From: Anaerococcus obesiensis ph10
GTDB lineage: Bacteria; Bacillota; Clostridia; Tissierellales; Peptoniphilaceae
NCBI RefSeq assembly: GCF_000311745.1
Contig: NZ_HE978531.1
Span: 1,010,301 to 1,074,300 of the forward strand
Direction of reading: 5' to 3'
DNA length: 64,000 bases
In this document: piece after piece, positions 10,054 to 17,295 of the stretch
Layout: every line of letters begins with the position of its first letter
Numbering within the stretch: position 1 is the stretch's first letter
Notes under the pieces: model-generated
The model's database searches: none
What the model saw: only the letters and a program-made list of their open reading frames with translations
What the model was told of the DNA's origin: nothing
Made by a program: the position numbers and the translations under genes

Positions 10054-10128
10054 TTATTCCCATTCAATTGTTCCTGGTGGTTTTCTTGTTATGTCGTAGA
10101 CTATTCTTCCTACTCCTTTTACTTCGTC
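10054..10128 (-). pseudogene. guaA: 3'-terminal remnant of guaA (possible att site)
   Basis: The minus strand encodes 24 codons, including GVGRIVYDITRKPPGTIEWE, and a stop, which is the conserved C terminus of GMP synthase. Nothing upstream continues the gene; similarity ends abruptly at 10128. The 3' end of guaA is an established hotspot for site-specific integration of genomic islands, with a core around the codons for EWE; here the core reads GAATGGGA. A lone guaA tail is therefore best read as the displaced attachment-site duplicate left by an island that integrated at guaA. The intact guaA is not in this window. Confidence 0.75.
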
Positions 10129-10134
10129 ATAAAA

Positions 10135-10365
10135 TCATAGATCTTCTGTACACTCCGTCTTATCTAATATTTTCATCATTGCTTCCAACGACTCTTTTAC
10201 ATCATCCCCAAATTCTTTACATAAGTCGATTCCGTAGTTTTCCAGTTCAAAAAATTCTGTCAGATATGTCAATCGTTCCATATCCATAAATGTCATTCTT
10301 TTTTCACCTGACAATAATGCTCGATTCCTTTTACCACATAGATTTAAAATTTTTCTCTTTCCCAT
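10135..10365 (-). CDS. Small hypothetical protein next to guaA remnant
   Basis: A 76-residue frame ending seven bases from the guaA remnant. The N terminus is basic and the rest acidic and helical (LTEFFELENYGIDLCKEFG), suggesting a small soluble protein. I do not recognise a family. No strong ribosome binding site precedes the first ATG; an internal Met at residue 24 is an alternative. It may be a small gene carried at the edge of the island or the tail of a lost one. Confidence 0.4.
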   Translation of the reverse strand: MGKRKILNLCGKRNRALLSGEKRMTFMDMERLTYLTEFFELENYGIDLCKEFGDDVKESLEAMMKILDKTECTEDL

Positions 10366-10526
10366 CTCACATCCATTATACTTTTACCTCTTCTTGTTAA
10401 AAATAATTCCTTATAACGAATCATTATAAAATTTAAACTATTTAGAATCAATGTATATGTTTCTGTATTACGAAACTTTTTATTTTATAAGGGGAGTTCA
10501 TCATTTAGCAAAAGATTAGACATGAT

Positions 10527-10742
10527 ATGGATATTGGTAAAAATATCCAAGCAATTCAATATGAAAACAATATGACTCAAGACCAGGTAGTCGCAAAGTT
10601 AAATCTTATGGGTATCTCCATCACCAAAAGTACCTATGCCAAACTGGAAACAAATCGCATGAACATTAAAGCATCTGAATTAGTTGCATTTGCAAAACTC
10701 TTTTATATCGATATCAATGCATTCTTTTCCAGCTTGCTATAG
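10527..10742 (+). CDS. XRE-family transcriptional regulator
   Basis: The 71-residue protein is almost entirely one helix-turn-helix domain of the Cro/CI (XRE) type: IGKNIQAIQYENNMTQDQVVAKL forms the first helices, the recognition segment reads ITKSTYAKLETN, and ALFYIDINAFF-like hydrophobics close the domain. A second start (M at residue 16) is unlikely because it would remove helix 1. It stands alone upstream of the DUF4062 gene on the same strand with about 195 bases between them, and could control it or itself. Confidence 0.8.
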   Translation: MDIGKNIQAIQYENNMTQDQVVAKLNLMGISITKSTYAKLETNRMNIKASELVAFAKLFYIDINAFFSSLL

Positions 10743-10937
10743 TTCGTCATTCCCCGACTCCCTATGTATATAATAGCATCTTTAAATATATATTTGCTAA
10801 ATATAAACTAAAGTGCGGTTGATTTAACTGCTTGTTAAACTTTTATTACTATTACAAATATCATATTATAATATATAATATGACAACATTTTATATCTTA
10901 TTGTTTGTGCAAAATTTTCGTTAAAGGAGTGATTACA

Positions 10938-12182
10938 TTGGATAAAAAATATCAGATTTTTATATCTTCCACTTATAATGACCTTATTGAACCTCGTACC
11001 AAAGTTCGTGATGCAATACTTTCAATGATGAATTTCCCTGTGGGAATGGAAATGTTTAATGCTTCTGATGAAGATCAGTGGGAAATTATTAAGGAAACCA
11101 TTGATAGTTCCGATTTTTACGTTCTTATTTTGGCTCAGCGCTATGGCTCTGTATTTGAAGAAGGACCTGACATTGGTATAAGCTACACTGAAAAAGAATT
11201 TAGATATGCGCAACAAATAGGTCTTCCAACTCTTGTTTTTATTATCCGAGACGATATCCCTTTAAAAAAAGAGTTTATAGAAGCAGATCCCCTAAAAAGT
11301 AAAAAGCTTGAAGATTTCAAAAACATAGCCAAACATGGTCGCACTGTTCAATGGTGGAGTTCTGCAGATGAATTAGCTAAAGAAGTCTCTGAATCTCTTC
11401 ATAAAGAAATTAAAAGGAGAAAACGTCCTGGTTGGGTTCGTGGTAATGATTTTAACCTTAATGAAATATCTCTTGTAGATGATCAAAAACTTTTACAATT
11501 ACAGCAAGGTATTAATTATGAACTCATCAAAAGAAATGGTGATATTAGACTGGCTTATGATTTTATAGATAATATTTCTGATAAAATTATTCATAATATA
11601 AAAAAGCAGACATATATTGATAATTTCAATAGGGAAATAGTTTTGGAAATCATTGACGATCAGTTAAAAGTCTCAATTACAACCCGAATTGAATATTTAA
11701 ATATAAAAGAAGGAATTAACTATTATTCAAACAATCCAAGATTTGAAACTTTAGAACAAGCTAAAAGTTATCGACACGAAGAATACACTATCAATGGATT
11801 TGATTATTCTTCCCAAATACATACTTCCATTTTATGCGACAGCGAAAAAAGGCAATTCCCATATTCAATACAAAATCAGATGCCTTTAATATACGATGCA
11901 AATGTTATACTTGTACATAAAACTTCCCATATAATTTCACTTAAACATTTTTTTCATGTGTATCAATTAGTATTTCCATGTAGAAGCTTTCTAACAACAA
12001 TAATAGTTAAAGGAGATACTAATAAGAAATATCAACTAAAAACGGGAACATTTTCTTCCTTCAATGTACACACCTACGAAAAGTATACATCTGAATATCG
12101 TAAAGATGATGTAAATACAATAACTATTGGAAAATGGGCTTTACCAGGCTCTGGATATACCGTTGCCTTACAGGCTAAATAA
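10938..12182 (+). CDS. DUF4062 domain protein
   Basis: I place the start at the TTG at 10938, which has an AAAGGAG site eight bases upstream, giving 414 residues beginning with KKYQIFISSTYNDL, the diagnostic opening of DUF4062. This domain has a TIR/nucleotide-deoxyribosyltransferase-like fold and is common in bacterial signalling and anti-phage proteins. Residues about 30-130 complete it (WEIIKETIDSSDFYVLILAQRYGS; SYTEKEFRYAQQIGLPTLVF). The remaining 280 residues match nothing I know and lack membrane helices; they may sense a trigger. The gene is intact and follows an XRE regulator in an island rich in defence-type genes, so an anti-phage role is plausible inference. Confidence 0.85.
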   Translation: MDKKYQIFISSTYNDLIEPRTKVRDAILSMMNFPVGMEMFNASDEDQWEIIKETIDSSDFYVLILAQRYGSVFEEGPDIGISYTEKEFRYAQQIGLPTLVFIIRDDIPLKKEFIEADPLKSKKLEDFKNIAKHGRTVQWWSSADELAKEVSESLHKEIKRRKRPGWVRGNDFNLNEISLVDDQKLLQLQQGINYELIKRNGDIRLAYDFIDNISDKIIHNIKKQTYIDNFNREIVLEIIDDQLKVSITTRIEYLNIKEGINYYSNNPRFETLEQAKSYRHEEYTINGFDYSSQIHTSILCDSEKRQFPYSIQNQMPLIYDANVILVHKTSHIISLKHFFHVYQLVFPCRSFLTTIIVKGDTNKKYQLKTGTFSSFNVHTYEKYTSEYRKDDVNTITIGKWALPGSGYTVALQAK

Positions 12183-12479
12183 ATCATAGAAAGGATTTCT
12201 TTTCTTATTCATTATTTATCCTCCCTTTTCTTGTCTCAAACCAGTGAAAGGGGACATATGATAAAAAATTGTGTATGACAATCTCCAAAGGACACATCAA
12301 AATCTTTCGTTCTCCCATTTCAGCAACTCCTTTTCAATGTTATTTTCTATATAAACGTCATACACATTTTTCCACATTATTTGTGTATATAGTACCTATA
12401 TTCTATTTCATATTAACTGCATACACTCTATATACAGGTTTTTCTGTTGCACCAGTTTACATCCAAAATTATTAAATTA
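12183..12479. other. Non-coding stretch
   Basis: About 300 bases between the DUF4062 gene and the ABC ATPase pseudogene. A plus-strand open frame at 12269-12475 has no ribosome binding site or family resemblance. I see no clear signal. Confidence 0.4.
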
Positions 12480-12940
12480 GTATTTCATAATAAGGCATTA
12501 GATATGCCAAGTCTTTGTTTCATACCCAAAGAGTATGATACAAATTTTTCTTTACCCCTATCTTTTAAACCTACTAATTCAAGTGATTTATCAATATCTT
12601 TATCACTTGTTCCATCAATTAGTTTTGCCATTAATTTTAAATATCCATGCCCAGATAGATTTCCATAAAACTTAGGAGCTCCTACCATAGCTCCTATATT
12701 TTTAATTGCTTGATCCCAATTTTTTATTACAGGTTTATCATTTATTAAAATCTCTCCAGAATCTACCCTTATAAGCTATATAAGTTATGTTATCATTCTA
12801 TTAGCAGTTGTTTTCCCTCTCTTTTTTTCAAAAAAACTATAAACATTTACTCTAAATACATTCATATTTAAATTATTTATAATTTTTCTTTTAACATAAG
12901 ATTTGTTTAGATATTTTATTTCAAGTACTTTCTTAGACAT
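12480..12940 (-). pseudogene. ABC transporter ATP-binding protein remnant
   Basis: The ATG at 12940 opens a frame (KKVLEIKYLNKSYVKRKIINNL) typical of BcrA-type drug-export ATPases. The Walker A region is ruined (KKRGKTTANRM in place of GxNGAGKTT) and is followed by stops. A middle piece is open at 12485-12775 and includes IRVDSGEILINDKPV, GAMVGAPKFYGNLS and the signature-like SYSLGMKQRLGIS. The Walker B half and permease are missing. This is a genuine multi-lesion pseudogene, unlike the single-base interruptions elsewhere in the window. Confidence 0.75.
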
Positions 12941-13478
12941 AACTTTCTCCTTTGATTATTTAATTATTAAGAGGTAAATCTAAAAAAATAAAAAAATCAT
13001 AAATTTTTACTCATTTTAAAAAAATAATCAATAATATAGTATTTTATAAGTCATTAAAAGCTAAAATAAACCTGCAACAATTGCAGTTGCAACTTCCTTT
13101 AAAATACAACTCCAGCTGCGAAATTCTATATTATTTCTCCTAGTTTTCTTGTCTTTTTTCTATTTTGTTTAGTGATTTAACTATAAAATTCTTGTAGATC
13201 TTATCTCCTTTTTTGTTTTCTTTGAAATATCCAAAGACATGGATTAGATCTCCTTTTTAAAATTCTGAAAATCCAGCTTCTTTAACTAAATTTGCATTAA
13301 ATTTATCATTTCTCTATCAATTAATTTCTTATCATTGATATATAAATTTCAATTAAAAAAGCGACTGAACTTATATTTCAATCGCTAAATGTCTTATATA
13401 TTAAATTTATATTAAATTGTTTTAAGTGAGGCTTCTTATCCTTACCATTTAAACCTCCTAATTTTGAGTATAAAAAAA
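12941..13478. other. Decayed stretch with conjugation-gene debris
   Basis: No intact gene. On the minus strand 13141-13260 reads as GDLIHVFGYFKENKKGDKIYK and on to a stop, resembling the C terminus of a single-strand DNA-binding or conjugation accessory protein. A terminator-like hairpin with GCGACTGAA / TTTCAATCGC arms lies at about 13358-13384. Confidence 0.4.
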
Positions 13479-13505
13479 GACGATAGAGTTTAATTATCTA
13501 TCATC
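13479..13505 (-). terminator. Intrinsic terminator after GNAT gene
   Basis: Nine-base stem (minus strand GATGATAGA / TCTATCGTC) followed by a run of seven T, 45 bases after the stop of the acetyltransferase gene. Confidence 0.75.
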
Positions 13506-13550
13506 TCCTGCGTTTCTATTTAATTATTTGGCTCGACAAACTGAGATTTG

Positions 13551-14021
13551 TTAAGCTCTTTTTATCATTAATGGGGAGCCATATTCATCTATTCCATTGT
13601 CAGAGAAACCAAGCGATGTCCAAAATCTATGCGAATCCTCTTTTGCGTAGTTAAGGGCGTAATAAATTGCGCCGTCGTTTTTTGTGTATTCCATAAGCGT
13701 TTGGAAACATTTGTGTCCTGTCCCGTTCCCTCTATACTCTGGGAACACCCAAAAATCAAGAATGAAACATTTTCCGTCCTCGCTTTTGTAAGTGCAGTAC
13801 TGAGAAGCGCCTATTTTAACTCCATCACGCACAAAATATACCATGTGTAAAGTGTCCAGAGTGCGCAACATATGACTTTGCAATACATCTCGATACTCCG
13901 CGCTCTGGAAGTATTTCTTTTCTTCCTCTGTCGTTATAAACCCGTCATTTACCAAATACTGAAACTGAATATCCCAATACTCGTTGATTTTTGAAACAGG
14001 TATCTCCTGAATGAATATCAT
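13551..14021 (-). CDS. GNAT family N-acetyltransferase
   Basis: The 156-residue protein has the GNAT layout: an N-terminal helical part, a central strand with CFILDFWVFPEYRGNGTGHKCF in which RGNGTG is the acetyl-CoA pyrophosphate-binding motif A, and a C-terminal FWTSLGFSDNG motif B. It transfers an acetyl group from acetyl-CoA to an unknown amine. Its base composition is visibly richer in G+C than the surrounding island, suggesting separate, more recent acquisition. It is monocistronic with its own terminator. Similar proteins are annotated only as GNAT; a drug or metabolite substrate cannot be chosen from sequence. Confidence 0.85.
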   Translation of the reverse strand: MIFIQEIPVSKINEYWDIQFQYLVNDGFITTEEEKKYFQSAEYRDVLQSHMLRTLDTLHMVYFVRDGVKIGASQYCTYKSEDGKCFILDFWVFPEYRGNGTGHKCFQTLMEYTKNDGAIYYALNYAKEDSHRFWTSLGFSDNGIDEYGSPLMIKRA

Positions 14022-14104
14022 TTCAACATCCCCCTCAAATTCTAATTTATCTAGTTCTATTATATAATATAGTCCCTCGTATGTGTAGACTCTTACAGTA
14101 AATA

Positions 14105-14901
14105 TTACAATCCTGTTATCACTGTATTACCATTTATCTTAGCTTTGCCCTTTCGCGTAATATACTTTTCAATATCAAAAACATTTTTCTTATCATAGTC
14201 TTCCAATAACTTATAATTCTTATGTTTTGTAATATCAAATTTATCAGATAAGAAAGGTCTTACTCCTCTTAGTTGGTAGATATATTTTACACAATCCATT
14301 ACAGTTATCTCATCTTGGCTCATAAGTTCTTTACCAGTTTTTTGGTAATTTAGACCAAAAGATTTTTGATTTGGTCTTGTTTCTGATGTGTTATTTAAGT
14401 CTATAGTTTCTTTTCATAATGTTTCTGATAATCTTTTAATGTTTTTTCTCCTAGAAAGAGTGTGGAATCACAGTTATCAACTATTGTATCTGCATTTTCT
14501 TTATAAATTTCTTTTAACTGAGATTGTTCTTGCAGTATTATACTTGCTTATATTTTTCTTAAACGAATTGTTGCAATCAATTTTTTTAAATTTAGGAATT
14601 AATCCTATATTTGCAAACTCATCAAGTAGACACCTAACATGAACTGGAAGTCTTCTACCATACACATCATCTGCCTTATCACATAGTAGATTAAATGATT
14701 GAGAATACATTATTGAAACTACAAAGTTAAAGGTATCATCTGTATCTGATATTATTACAAACAAGGTAGTTTTCCTATCTCCAATTTTATCAACTTCTAG
14801 TTCGTCTTCGCTCATTAGTTCTCTAAGCTCTCTTATATCAAAAGGTGCAAGTCTTGCTCCACAAGATATTAGAATTGACTTTTCAGTTTTTCCAGTAACA
14901 A
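14105..14901 (-). pseudogene. TraG/VirD4 coupling protein remnant
   Basis: Fragments in several frames together form the C-terminal half of a type IV coupling ATPase of conjugative elements. 14501-14901 gives TGKTEKSILISCGARLAPFD, the conserved LFVIISDTDDTFNFVVS block and RCLLDEFANIGLIPKF with the Walker B DEFAN. 14400-14500 gives degraded NCDSTLFLG and ETRPNQKSFGLNYQ pieces, and 14105-14323 the tail (YIYQLRGVRPFLSDKFD). Frameshifts and deletions separate them, and the N-terminal Walker A half is missing. It is evidence that an integrative conjugative element once occupied the region. Confidence 0.85.
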
Positions 14902-15023
14902 AATGTCAATAGTTTTTTAATCACTTTTTTCAAAAAGGCAAAAAAATAGAACGTATAGATTATTTCCATACGCTCTATCTCACATTTCATATTAAATTTT
15001 GTATTCTACAAACTTGAAGTTTC

Positions 15024-15473
15024 TTAAATAATATAATTAACTATTCCATAAATCAAATGGCATACCATAAATATTGAAATAGGTATAACAGCAATCATAT
15101 TCTTTCTTTCAATAGCGAAAAACAGAAATACCAAGCATGGAAAAATAGTCAAACCCAATATAACAATGCCATTCGTCACACCTACATAATAAAATATCCA
15201 ACATGAAAAATACAGTAGACAACAAATAATTGTGGCCATAATAAATCGTGTGATACTTATTTTTTTACGGTCTTGATTAATGAATATACATAACGACATT
15301 ACCATTAACACCTGACATATAGATGCTATTACATCTACTGTTTTTGTAATTGACTCTCCCCTTAAAATATCATTCGGTGCTGGAACTGCGAACCAAATAA
15401 AATTGGGAATCATAATAATAATAAAAGTAATCAATCCCCATATATCAAAACCTATTTTGTATTTTTTTATCAT
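15024..15473 (-). CDS. Small multi-pass membrane protein
   Basis: 149 residues with about five hydrophobic helices (roughly 10-28, 45-63, 76-96, 100-116, 123-147) and short polar loops. No transport motif or catalytic residue stands out, and I do not recognise the family with certainty. The start is preceded by a GAGATG stretch. Its composition is less AT-biased than the core, consistent with transfer. It has no co-directional partner; the debris on both sides suggests it is a passenger of the decayed island. Confidence 0.6.
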   Translation of the reverse strand: MIKKYKIGFDIWGLITFIIIMIPNFIWFAVPAPNDILRGESITKTVDVIASICQVLMVMSLCIFINQDRKKISITRFIMATIICCLLYFSCWIFYYVGVTNGIVILGLTIFPCLVFLFFAIERKNMIAVIPISIFMVCHLIYGIVNYII

Positions 15474-15603
15474 CTCAACATCTCCACAGATTCAAATTTG
15501 TTACTCTCATAATATCATATTTTTTCTTCAATTACATCCACCTAATTCTAATACACTGCCATTCGGCTTGCTTCTGTAACCATCACATCCAGTTGATCTT
15601 CTC

Positions 15604-15723
15604 CTACATTGTTTCCTTTGCCTCTTCATCTAAATGATAACGGACAACATAGACCATCTGCCCGATTTTCTTTGTAAATGTGTTCCCATCTGTTTGTGTA
15701 TTCATCATCTTTTCCATAATCAT
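15604..15723 (-). pseudogene. TnpW-like transposon protein fragment
   Basis: A 39-codon frame reading NTQTDGNTFTKKIGQMVYVV and HLDEEAKETM, the pattern of small TnpW-type proteins of Tn4451-like mobilisable transposons. It stops about 10 codons short of the usual end; the next codons (EKINWM) continue the similarity after the stop. Confidence 0.55.
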
Positions 15724-15761
15724 TTTTTCCTTTCCTTTTAGATCCCTAGCAGAGAGCCATT

Positions 15762-15828
15762 TCATTGGTCTCTATCATGGTAATATTTACAACTCCATTT
15801 AGTATGTGATAAACTATGAGTGTCATTT
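15762..15828 (-). mobile_element. IS200/IS605 TnpA N-terminal fragment
   Basis: The minus strand reads SLSHTKWSCKY, the near-invariant opening of Y1 transposases of the IS200/IS605 group, and then diverges and stops. The catalytic HUH and Tyr region is absent, so this is a dead remnant. Confidence 0.6.
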
Positions 15829-15962
15829 AATACCTCATTGATTTTTTTATTTTGCAGTTGGCAGACCGCAAATTTATTATATCACTGAGGTATTTTTGTT
15901 TGGTTATCATTGCTAAAGCTATACTGACTCCCAAGTCTAACTGAGGGGGCTTATACAAACAA

Positions 15963-16002
15963 AAAACGACTCTTTCAAATCGTATTTGCTTTGAGTCGTT
16001 TT
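15963..16002 (-). terminator. Intrinsic terminator of thioesterase operon
   Basis: Stem with AAAACGACTC / GAGTCGTTTT arms around an inner CAAAT/ATTTG stem, directly abutting the stop codon at 16001 and followed by a T-rich tract on the minus strand. It can also terminate in the other direction. Confidence 0.75.
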
Positions 16003-16603
16003 ATTTTTTTATATTTTTATTTGTATAATATTCTATTGGATTTTTTAATTTATTTTCAAAATATTTTTGGTAGCTTTCTAGTATTTTTAATCTTTCTTTT
16101 TCGTATGGAATTTTTTTGTATTTTTCTTTTAAATATTTTTGATATTTTTCTATTCCTATATATTTATCTGTGATTGAATTGTCTAGCACTTGGATTAGTT
16201 TATCGTAATCTGTGTAGGTGTAGGATAGGAGAAAATTTTTTATTATTTTTTTATCTTTTTCTTCTAGATTATCTTCTCCTATAAAGGAGTCTATATCTTT
16301 TATTATAAAGGAATGGCTAAGATTGGTTTTTGCTGGAAAAAAATATGATTCTTTTCTTAAAATATAAAATCCTCTTATATTTTTTTCTAAATTGTTTTTA
16401 TTTTCTTTTTTCCCAATTTCAAAAAGTGAGCCACAAGCAAAGGCTATGTCTTTGTCTAGTCCTAATTCTTTTGCCATCATTTTTGCTGTTTTGCCTATAA
16501 TTTTTGATCTTCTTACCCAAGCTCCTATATTTTGGTTATCTTCTATTAAATAATAATTTATTTTGTCTTTGTTTGGAATGTTTCCGTAATTTTCTTTATA
16601 CAT
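16001..16603 (-). CDS. Degenerate HD-domain-like protein
   Basis: A 200-residue soluble protein. Residues 33-66 (SKIIGKTAKMMAKELGLDKD and then FACGSLFEIGKK) align with the start of HD phosphohydrolase domains, where the sequence is normally H...GLLHDIGK. The metal-binding His-Asp pair is replaced by Phe61-Glu62, and the first His is absent, so hydrolase activity is doubtful. The rest is lysine-rich and helical. It overlaps the upstream acyl-ACP thioesterase by 8 bases, implying translational coupling and a linked role, possibly sensing or scaffolding. Assignment rests on pattern resemblance only. Confidence 0.55.
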   Translation of the reverse strand: MYKENYGNIPNKDKINYYLIEDNQNIGAWVRRSKIIGKTAKMMAKELGLDKDIAFACGSLFEIGKKENKNNLEKNIRGFYILRKESYFFPAKTNLSHSFIIKDIDSFIGEDNLEEKDKKIIKNFLLSYTYTDYDKLIQVLDNSITDKYIGIEKYQKYLKEKYKKIPYEKERLKILESYQKYFENKLKNPIEYYTNKNIKK

Positions 16604-17294
16604 TTCTTTTTACTATCTTTCCGTAGGTATAAATTTTTTTGTCATCGTCTACAAATCTATATGAAATTTCATTTTTGTTTTTGGATTTTTCTCCAAGTAT
16701 ATATTTTTTATCTCTTATTTCATTTTTATAAACTATATTTATAAATTCTATATCTTGGTCTTTGACTTTTGTAATTTCTCTTAATAAATCCATGTAGGAT
16801 GCGTTATTCACATGATAATTTGTGTCTATATCTGTATATCTTATTTGAATTTTTTCTAAATTTGTAAATTTATCGCCATATTCGTGTGATTTTTCTTCAT
16901 ATATGGCTTTTTCTTTTTGGTAGGCTTTTGCTATTTCTTTTGGAATTTTTATTGGTCGCATTTTTTTAAGGTCAAAAAGCAAAAACACGCAATAGGCTTC
17001 TACAATTTCTTCATCATTTCTTTCTATGATAAAGTTTCTGTAAGCGTAGAATTTTTTCATATCAATGGCGAAGGTGGTAATTTTTATTTTATCTTTTGCT
17101 TTTATGGGCTTTTTGATTTTTATATCCCAAGAATAAACTATCCACCTCTTATCTTCCATGATTTTTCCATCTTCTACTTCTTCTGCTTGATCAAAGGATA
17201 CTTCAAACATTAAAGACAAAAGATATTTATTTTTTAAATATCCCTCGCTATTTGCAAGAAATCTTTCTACTTCAAATTCTTTTGTTTTTCTCAT
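16596..17294 (-). CDS. Acyl-ACP thioesterase
   Basis: The 232-residue protein has two hot-dog domains, as in bacterial FatA/FatB-like acyl-[acyl-carrier-protein] thioesterases, which release fatty acids from ACP. The N-terminal repeat includes DQAEEVEDGKIMEDKRWIVY and the C-terminal one RYTDIDTNYHVNNASYMDL, with the family's Asn159/His161 catalytic region. Length is usual for bacterial members. It is separated by one base from the UbiB-like gene upstream and overlaps the HD-like gene downstream, so the three probably form one operon. In anaerobes these enzymes trim or recycle membrane acyl chains; chain specificity cannot be read from sequence. Confidence 0.88.
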   Translation of the reverse strand: MRKTKEFEVERFLANSEGYLKNKYLLSLMFEVSFDQAEEVEDGKIMEDKRWIVYSWDIKIKKPIKAKDKIKITTFAIDMKKFYAYRNFIIERNDEEIVEAYCVFLLFDLKKMRPIKIPKEIAKAYQKEKAIYEEKSHEYGDKFTNLEKIQIRYTDIDTNYHVNNASYMDLLREITKVKDQDIEFINIVYKNEIRDKKYILGEKSKNKNEISYRFVDDDKKIYTYGKIVKRNV

Positions 17295-17295
17295 T

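Larger units (their letters stand above)
15474..15962. other. Mobile-element debris at island edge
   Basis: No intact gene. It contains a TnpW-like fragment (15604-15723) and an IS200-type transposase fragment (15762-15828) on the minus strand. Relatively G+C-rich patches end at about 15950, where core genes begin, so I place the island boundary here. Confidence 0.6.

Noticed and set aside
10068-10289. Plus-strand open frame of 73 codons
   Set aside because: It is antisense to the guaA remnant and the 76-residue frame, lacks a ribosome binding site, and has a low-complexity Leu/Phe-rich product.
12269-12475. Plus-strand open frame of 68 codons
   Set aside because: It has no ribosome binding site and no family resemblance, and the ABC ATPase remnant follows on the other strand.
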